This document shows positions 13,306-16,733 of a stretch of DNA of 16,733 nt, one piece after another. Under the pieces are notes generated by a model. It did no database searches and was not told where the DNA came from. It saw nothing but the letters and a program-made list of their open reading frames with translations. Each line of letters begins with the position of its first letter. The first letter of the stretch is position 1. This DNA comes from Patescibacteria group bacterium UBA6130. Lineage in GTDB: Bacteria; Patescibacteriota; Microgenomatia; UBA12405; UBA6130. The stretch is taken from positions 1,843 through 18,575 of the forward strand of contig DIVO01000075.1 in assembly GCA_002428285.1 (NCBI GenBank). Direction: 5' to 3'. A program made the translations under genes and the position numbers.

Positions 13306-14007
13306 TTAAAGTATAACAAACAGTAAACCAATTCCTATTAAAAGACTTGCCAAAGATATAGCCCCCAAACCTACCGACATAAAACCCGTTTCAGGTAAAG
13401 CTGCTGGTGTTGTAGTTACACCAGCTGACTGAATTGTTGTTGGCTGAGGTGTGGCTGTTGACTGAAGAACAGAAGTTGGAATAGGTGTACTAGTAGGAAC
13501 AGTTCCACTAGAAGTGATTGTATAACTTCCCGAACCATTTGAACCACAGACAATTAAATCTGCATCTATATTTCTTACCTGTGTTTGAAAATCATTTCCA
13601 CATAAAAAATTTACTGTTGCTGTACCTGTGGCTTTGGCTGTAAAAGTAATCGTGATAACCTTGGCTTTCTGATCATTTGTGATAGCACTGTTGGTTGCAA
13701 AAATAAAATTCTTCATACTTCCTTCGGTTTGATCAACATTAAATACATAATCTGTATAATTGCCAAAGTATCCCTCGTCTTCGATGGCGGCTTGGGATGT
13801 TTCAAGCTTAGTCTTATCGTAAGTCATAATCAAATCCATAGTCTGGACATCTTTACCTTCAGGGTCAACCCAAACAGCAACATCAAAAGTGTCTCCAACG
13901 TTATAGTTTCCACTTGAAGGTTCAAGATATACAAACGCCGCCTCAGCTTTTTTGGGCAGGATTAAAAAGAAAAAAAGTACAATTGAAAAAGTAAATATTT
14001 TTTTCAT
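13306..14007 (-). CDS. Secreted cohesin-like protein with C-terminal LPETG and membrane helix
   Basis: 233 residues. A cleavable signal peptide ends near residue 23 (AEA-A). A cohesin-like beta-sandwich covers about 24-165 ('SSGNYNVGDTFDVAVWVDPE', 'TMDLIMTYDKTKLE', then 'AKVITITFTAKATGTATVNF'), the usual order of cohesin strands, with Cys136 and Cys154 able to pair. A Pro/Thr linker (168-203) leads to LPETG (204-208) and a hydrophobic helix (210-233). This is the layout of a sortase substrate, except that no Lys or Arg follows the helix. Without sortase it would still be held by the helix. It lies in the middle of the five-gene surface operon and could display a dockerin-binding site on the cell. 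Confidence 0.85.
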   Translation of the reverse strand: MKKIFTFSIVLFFFLILPKKAEAAFVYLEPSSGNYNVGDTFDVAVWVDPEGKDVQTMDLIMTYDKTKLETSQAAIEDEGYFGNYTDYVFNVDQTEGSMKNFIFATNSAITNDQKAKVITITFTAKATGTATVNFLCGNDFQTQVRNIDADLIVCGSNGSGSYTITSSGTVPTSTPIPTSVLQSTATPQPTTIQSAGVTTTPAALPETGFMSVGLGAISLASLLIGIGLLFVIL

Positions 14008-14029
14008 TATTTTATTTACTACTATTAGT

Positions 14030-14674
14030 TTATTTCACCTCAACATTATAATTTTTGGTTTCAACTTCTACTTCTTCTAGAGTCTTATTATTTATTACCT
14101 TTGTGCCAGGGTTATTCTCGGTAGTCTTTTTAAAACTAACACTTACTTTTCCCTTAGTCAATGGCAAAAAACTAATCTCGGCCAAAATAGTTTTTTCGCC
14201 TTGAACAACTTGAGGTTCTTCGTCCAAGTTTACAAAGGAAAGAACTATTCTCCCCCTATCTTCTTCAACTAAATTTCGAGCAACGTTGCCAAATTTAGTT
14301 TCCTCGGTATTGACCTGTATTCCCGCAGTTTCACTGTCACCATCAACCAGCTGAATAGTTTTTGGATCATAATTTATGACCAAATCAACTCCAGCAACTT
14401 CCATCTCCTTAATTCCCTGAATCCCTAAAGTTAATGTTGAGAGCTTATTCTGTGTCAACTCAGCTTCACCTTCTAGATAAACTGCTATATCGGGTTCAGT
14501 AACTGGCTGTCTATTGATTATCGCCGGAGCTTTTAATAATTGATCAGAGGTTTTGTCGGTAAATTTTCCCATTACCCAAATACTCTCCCCTAAAATAAGC
14601 AGGCACAAAACTAAGACTGCCCAAAAAAACCCAGATCCTTCCTGTAGTGATTGTATGTTTTTAATTAATTTCAT
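14030..14674 (-). CDS. Membrane-anchored cohesin-like protein
   Basis: 214 residues. I moved the start to the ATG at 14674 because a GAAGGAGA ribosome site precedes it; the longer frame starts at a TTG that is itself part of that site. A signal anchor spans about 16-36. The outer part (60-212) has the cohesin order: 'SDIAVYLEGEA'-like first strand, then 'VAGVDLVINYDPKTIQLVDGD' (about 93-113), which is the best cohesin signature in the window, then 'GRIVLSFVNLDE' and 'KTILAEISFLPLTKGKVSVSF'. No dockerin, linker or sorting signal follows, so it would be a simple cell-bound cohesin. It lies 30 bases after the large multi-domain gene in the same operon. Confidence 0.82.
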   Translation of the reverse strand: MKLIKNIQSLQEGSGFFWAVLVLCLLILGESIWVMGKFTDKTSDQLLKAPAIINRQPVTEPDIAVYLEGEAELTQNKLSTLTLGIQGIKEMEVAGVDLVINYDPKTIQLVDGDSETAGIQVNTEETKFGNVARNLVEEDRGRIVLSFVNLDEEPQVVQGEKTILAEISFLPLTKGKVSVSFKKTTENNPGTKVINNKTLEEVEVETKNYNVEVK

Positions 14675-14719
14675 TATTATCTCCTTCAATTATTTATAAT
14701 CACGCTGATTGCATCAACT

Positions 14720-16210
14720 TTAAAAAGAATCGTCATACCTCTCTGATAATGTTTTTAAAAACATTTGCATATCAGCTCCCGACACTCCCCCATCATAATT
14801 CAAATCAGCTATATCAACAATGCTTTCGCTGGCGCCAGTTTCCAATCCAGATTTAATTAAAATCATATCTGTCATGTCGACTACTCCATCTTGAATCCCA
14901 AAACTACCCTGTCCGGTTACATCTCCAGCAAGTAAAGGTAAGTAGGAAAAATCAAAATAATTATTTTCTCCGGTGTTTAAAGTTAAATTACCAGGACCAA
15001 AGCAGTATGCAGATTGACCGTCCTCACAGAATCTCATAGCAAGATGTTTAGGACCTTTTATACTCATTCTATAACCAGAACCCACAGGAACATTAGAGGC
15101 CACAAGCTTTCCAGTCAAAATTCCATTTGCATCAGAAGTAACAACCACATCGGCAAAATCATAAATATTTGAATCTTTAATTAGCCTCACTTGAACCACC
15201 TGGTTGGGAATTTGTCTGGCTACATTATCAAATCTAAGATAAAAGGTAACCACCGGATCTGAAGGAGCTGCAGTTACTGTAGGCTGAGGAGTTGAGGTTG
15301 GAAGAGGTGTTACTGTTGGCAAGGTTGACTTTGTCCAACTGCCACAACTTGTCCCAGTACCCAAACCAGTGTAATTAAACAAAAAGTCAATCTTTGTTAT
15401 CGAGCTATAGGCAACATCAGACTCAAACACCCAGGAATAATCCGCTGCAGTCTGAACAACAATTGCTTCATTATCATAAACTACTCCGGTATTAGTTGTT
15501 ATTTTTAAAGCAACATTTGAATAACCAACATCCGAAGATACGATAGACCTTGTTCCTCCTCCTGATTGAATAACCGAACTAAACTCTACCTCTGAAGTAC
15601 AAGTAGATGGAGGTTGGGTCGGAGTAGTCGGAGCAGACCTGGTATAAGTAACAGTTTTAGTTTCAAGCGTATAGATCTCAATTAAATTCTCCGAACAAAG
15701 ACCATCAATGGAAGCACAAGTACCAGAAAGACTGTTTGCTTTAGTGGAAACTGAAAAATTTGAACCGGGGGCAATACCATTAACATCAAATTTAACTAAG
15801 TCAACTTTTCCTTTATCTGCCATAGGAAATACAGCTCCAATTATACGAACCCCAGAAGCTGTCCTTTTCACCTCAAGAACCATATCCCCCTCGGCTGGTG
15901 GTTTAAAAAGAGCTTTCAAAGAAGCGTCATCTGGTGGCAGATCTAGATTATTAATATCTAAAAACAAATCATAACTAGTAACCATTTTTCCGGAAGGAAC
16001 CATCACTCCAACAGATACTTCAAGAGATTCCTTATCGTAGGTCCCAGATATAGGAGTAAAAACAACCTGCATTTGGTTCCCGGCAGCACCTCTTCTTGTT
16101 TCCTGAACATTTTTTACCAAATAAACTCCTCCCAATAATCCAACAGCAATGACCAAAAATATTAATACTCTTAATACTAAGGTTTTATTTTCTATAAATT
16201 TATTCTGCAT
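14720..16210 (-). CDS. Large anchored scaffold-like protein: cohesin-like N terminus, dockerin C terminus
   Basis: 496 residues. A signal anchor (about 10-33) is followed by a cohesin-like domain (47-190: 'VTSYDLFLDINNLDLPP', 'VDLVKFDVNGIAPGSNFSVST'), a Pro/Thr linker, a beta domain with two cysteines (about 204-300), a second Pro/Thr linker (303-320), another beta domain (321-425) and a C-terminal dockerin (426-496). The dockerin has a first region ending DGVVDMTD (441-448) and a canonical second calcium loop, DLNYDGGVSGAD (469-480). One protein carrying both a cohesin-like and a dockerin-like module is the plan of an adaptor scaffoldin. It starts four bases after the preceding stop. No catalytic motif is seen. 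The assignment of the middle domains is open. Confidence 0.85.
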   Translation of the reverse strand: MQNKFIENKTLVLRVLIFLVIAVGLLGGVYLVKNVQETRRGAAGNQMQVVFTPISGTYDKESLEVSVGVMVPSGKMVTSYDLFLDINNLDLPPDDASLKALFKPPAEGDMVLEVKRTASGVRIIGAVFPMADKGKVDLVKFDVNGIAPGSNFSVSTKANSLSGTCASIDGLCSENLIEIYTLETKTVTYTRSAPTTPTQPPSTCTSEVEFSSVIQSGGGTRSIVSSDVGYSNVALKITTNTGVVYDNEAIVVQTAADYSWVFESDVAYSSITKIDFLFNYTGLGTGTSCGSWTKSTLPTVTPLPTSTPQPTVTAAPSDPVVTFYLRFDNVARQIPNQVVQVRLIKDSNIYDFADVVVTSDANGILTGKLVASNVPVGSGYRMSIKGPKHLAMRFCEDGQSAYCFGPGNLTLNTGENNYFDFSYLPLLAGDVTGQGSFGIQDGVVDMTDMILIKSGLETGASESIVDIADLNYDGGVSGADMQMFLKTLSERYDDSF

Positions 16211-16214
16211 TTTA

Positions 16215-16733
16215 TTATTTTGCTAAATATTTTTGTAACCAGTTATCAATATCATCTGCCACACCGCCAGAGCAGCTTAAATCTTCAGAAATTTGCTTCC
16301 ACTGCATAATAAGAGAAAGAGAAAGATCTTTTAGGTCAACATTTTGATCGCAATTGTAATCTCCGGAATTTTTCATCGGCACCGCAACAGGATCAGAACA
16401 CTTACAGGCTTTTAGTGAAGGGGATCCAGTTGAGGTTGGTTTTAAAGATGGAGTTGCCGTAGGTGTTTGAGCAGTTGGTTGAGGATAACCACAGTCTTTA
16501 AAAGATGAATATGTTAACCCCCCAGCAGGTCCATACTGATTGAGATCGCCATATTGAGTTGTCCAAGCTGTCCAATCGGTATATTCGGGACCACCTTTCC
16601 AAATGCCATATCTGTGCCATAAGGTCTTCCCATCAGACTGAAGAAGTGTTTGTTTTAACTTTCCGTCAGTTTGAACATATTCCACAAAAGATGAATATGT
16701 TAAATATCCTGGAGGTCCATACTGATTGAGATC
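16215..16733 (-). CDS. Repeat-containing protein with C-terminal dockerin-like segment (5' end outside window)
   Basis: The frame is open to the right edge, so the start lies beyond 16733; the GTG at 16685 is internal to a repeat and is not the start. At least 172 residues are seen. The visible part holds a Trp/Tyr/Gly-rich repeat with a 62-residue period: 'DLNQYGPPGYLTYSSF', then 'LWHRYGIWKGG' and 'WTAWTTQYG', and the next copy 'DLNQYGPAGGLTYSSF'. A Pro/Thr/Ser linker and a Cys-rich bridge (KACKCSDP) follow. The end has a calcium-loop pattern DYNCDQNVDLKD and a degenerate second one. It is the first visible gene of the surface operon, four bases before the scaffold-like gene. The repeat might bind carbohydrate or cell wall, but I do not recognise it. 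Confidence 0.8.
   Translation of the reverse strand, partial: DLNQYGPPGYLTYSSFVEYVQTDGKLKQTLLQSDGKTLWHRYGIWKGGPEYTDWTAWTTQYGDLNQYGPAGGLTYSSFKDCGYPQPTAQTPTATPSLKPTSTGSPSLKACKCSDPVAVPMKNSGDYNCDQNVDLKDLSLSLIMQWKQISEDLSCSGGVADDIDNWLQKYLAK
16500..16547 (-). repeat. Direct repeat, copy 1 (48 bp)
   Basis: It matches 16686-16733 at 42 of 48 positions, at an offset of 186 bases (62 codons, in frame). The differences cluster in the GPAGG/GPPGY codons, while both flanks are identical in DNA. This is the DNA basis of the protein repeat in the gene at the right edge. Confidence 0.9.
16686..16733 (-). repeat. Direct repeat, copy 2 (48 bp, at window edge)
   Basis: This is the partner of 16500-16547. The match continues to the last base of the window, so the repeat unit and possibly further copies extend outside. 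Confidence 0.9.

Noticed and set aside
16215..16685. A complete 156-residue gene starting at the GTG at 16685
   Set aside because: The frame continues upstream without a stop to the window edge, and the GTG lies inside a repeat unit whose other copy has the same flanking residues. The gene is therefore 5'-partial.
1..16733. Alternative genetic code (TGA read as glycine)
   Set aside because: TGA closes yqeY, ybeY, cysS and the gene at 5083 at the correct family lengths or operon junctions, so it is a stop here.
16500..16733. CRISPR array or transposon end from the direct repeats
   Set aside because: The repeats are in frame, 186 bases apart, and encode a protein repeat. There are no spacers of constant length and no transposase.

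Overview
The window reads as AT-rich chromosomal DNA from a bacterium of the Candidate Phyla Radiation (Patescibacteria), most likely a Microgenomates-type lineage. This is inferred from gene content and style: compact tandem housekeeping genes, very short or shortened proteins (a release factor without its first domain, an 85-residue YbaB, a 121-residue YbeY), and many surface proteins whose domains are joined by Pro/Thr/Ser linkers. TGA is used as a stop (yqeY, ybeY, cysS and others), so the recoded Gracilibacteria/Absconditabacteria code is excluded. No ribosomal RNA, tRNA, CRISPR array or transposon was seen.

Layout. Positions 1-90 hold the first 30 codons of a minus-strand metallo-beta-lactamase-fold hydrolase. 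A 305-base gene-free stretch (91-395) with a 9-bp inverted repeat separates it from a divergent plus-strand group: a membrane-anchored Ig-like protein and a secreted beta-rich protein (396-1557), then rpmE and a domain-1-less release factor overlapping by one base (1626-2560). Everything further right is on the minus strand. Read in the direction of transcription (right to left) it has three blocks. First, 16733-12700 is a five-gene surface operon of cohesin-like, dockerin-like, fibronectin-like and LPETG-bearing proteins, ended by a hairpin at 12576-12605. Second, 12467-8545 is rpsU-yqeY-ybeY-dnaX-ybaB-recR plus an unknown charged protein, with a recognisable promoter and leader hairpin in front of rpsU. 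Third, cysS is followed by rpsF-ssb-rpsR (with their own promoter inside the end of cysS), an unknown barrel-sandwich-like protein, a carboxyl-terminal processing protease and an HtrA protease.

How the parts fit. The middle blocks are translation, replication and repair housekeeping in familiar orders (rpsF-ssb-rpsR; dnaX-ybaB-recR). The two PDZ proteases at 2584-5072 probably police envelope proteins such as those made at both ends of the window. The right-hand operon carries both halves of a calcium-dependent cohesin-dockerin pairing plus a possible cell-wall anchor, suggesting a cellulosome-like but non-enzymatic scaffold on the cell surface.

Most worth a second look: the cohesin/dockerin operon with an LPETG protein lacking a basic tail; the domain-1-less RF1; a YbeY whose metal-binding histidines are lost; an A AAA AAG slippery site in dnaX exactly where a gamma-type product would be made; and promoters placed so close to the start codon that the mRNAs should be leaderless or nearly so. 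Several start codons were moved from the longest open frame on Shine-Dalgarno evidence (rpsU, the protein at 14030, the S41 protease, yqeY).
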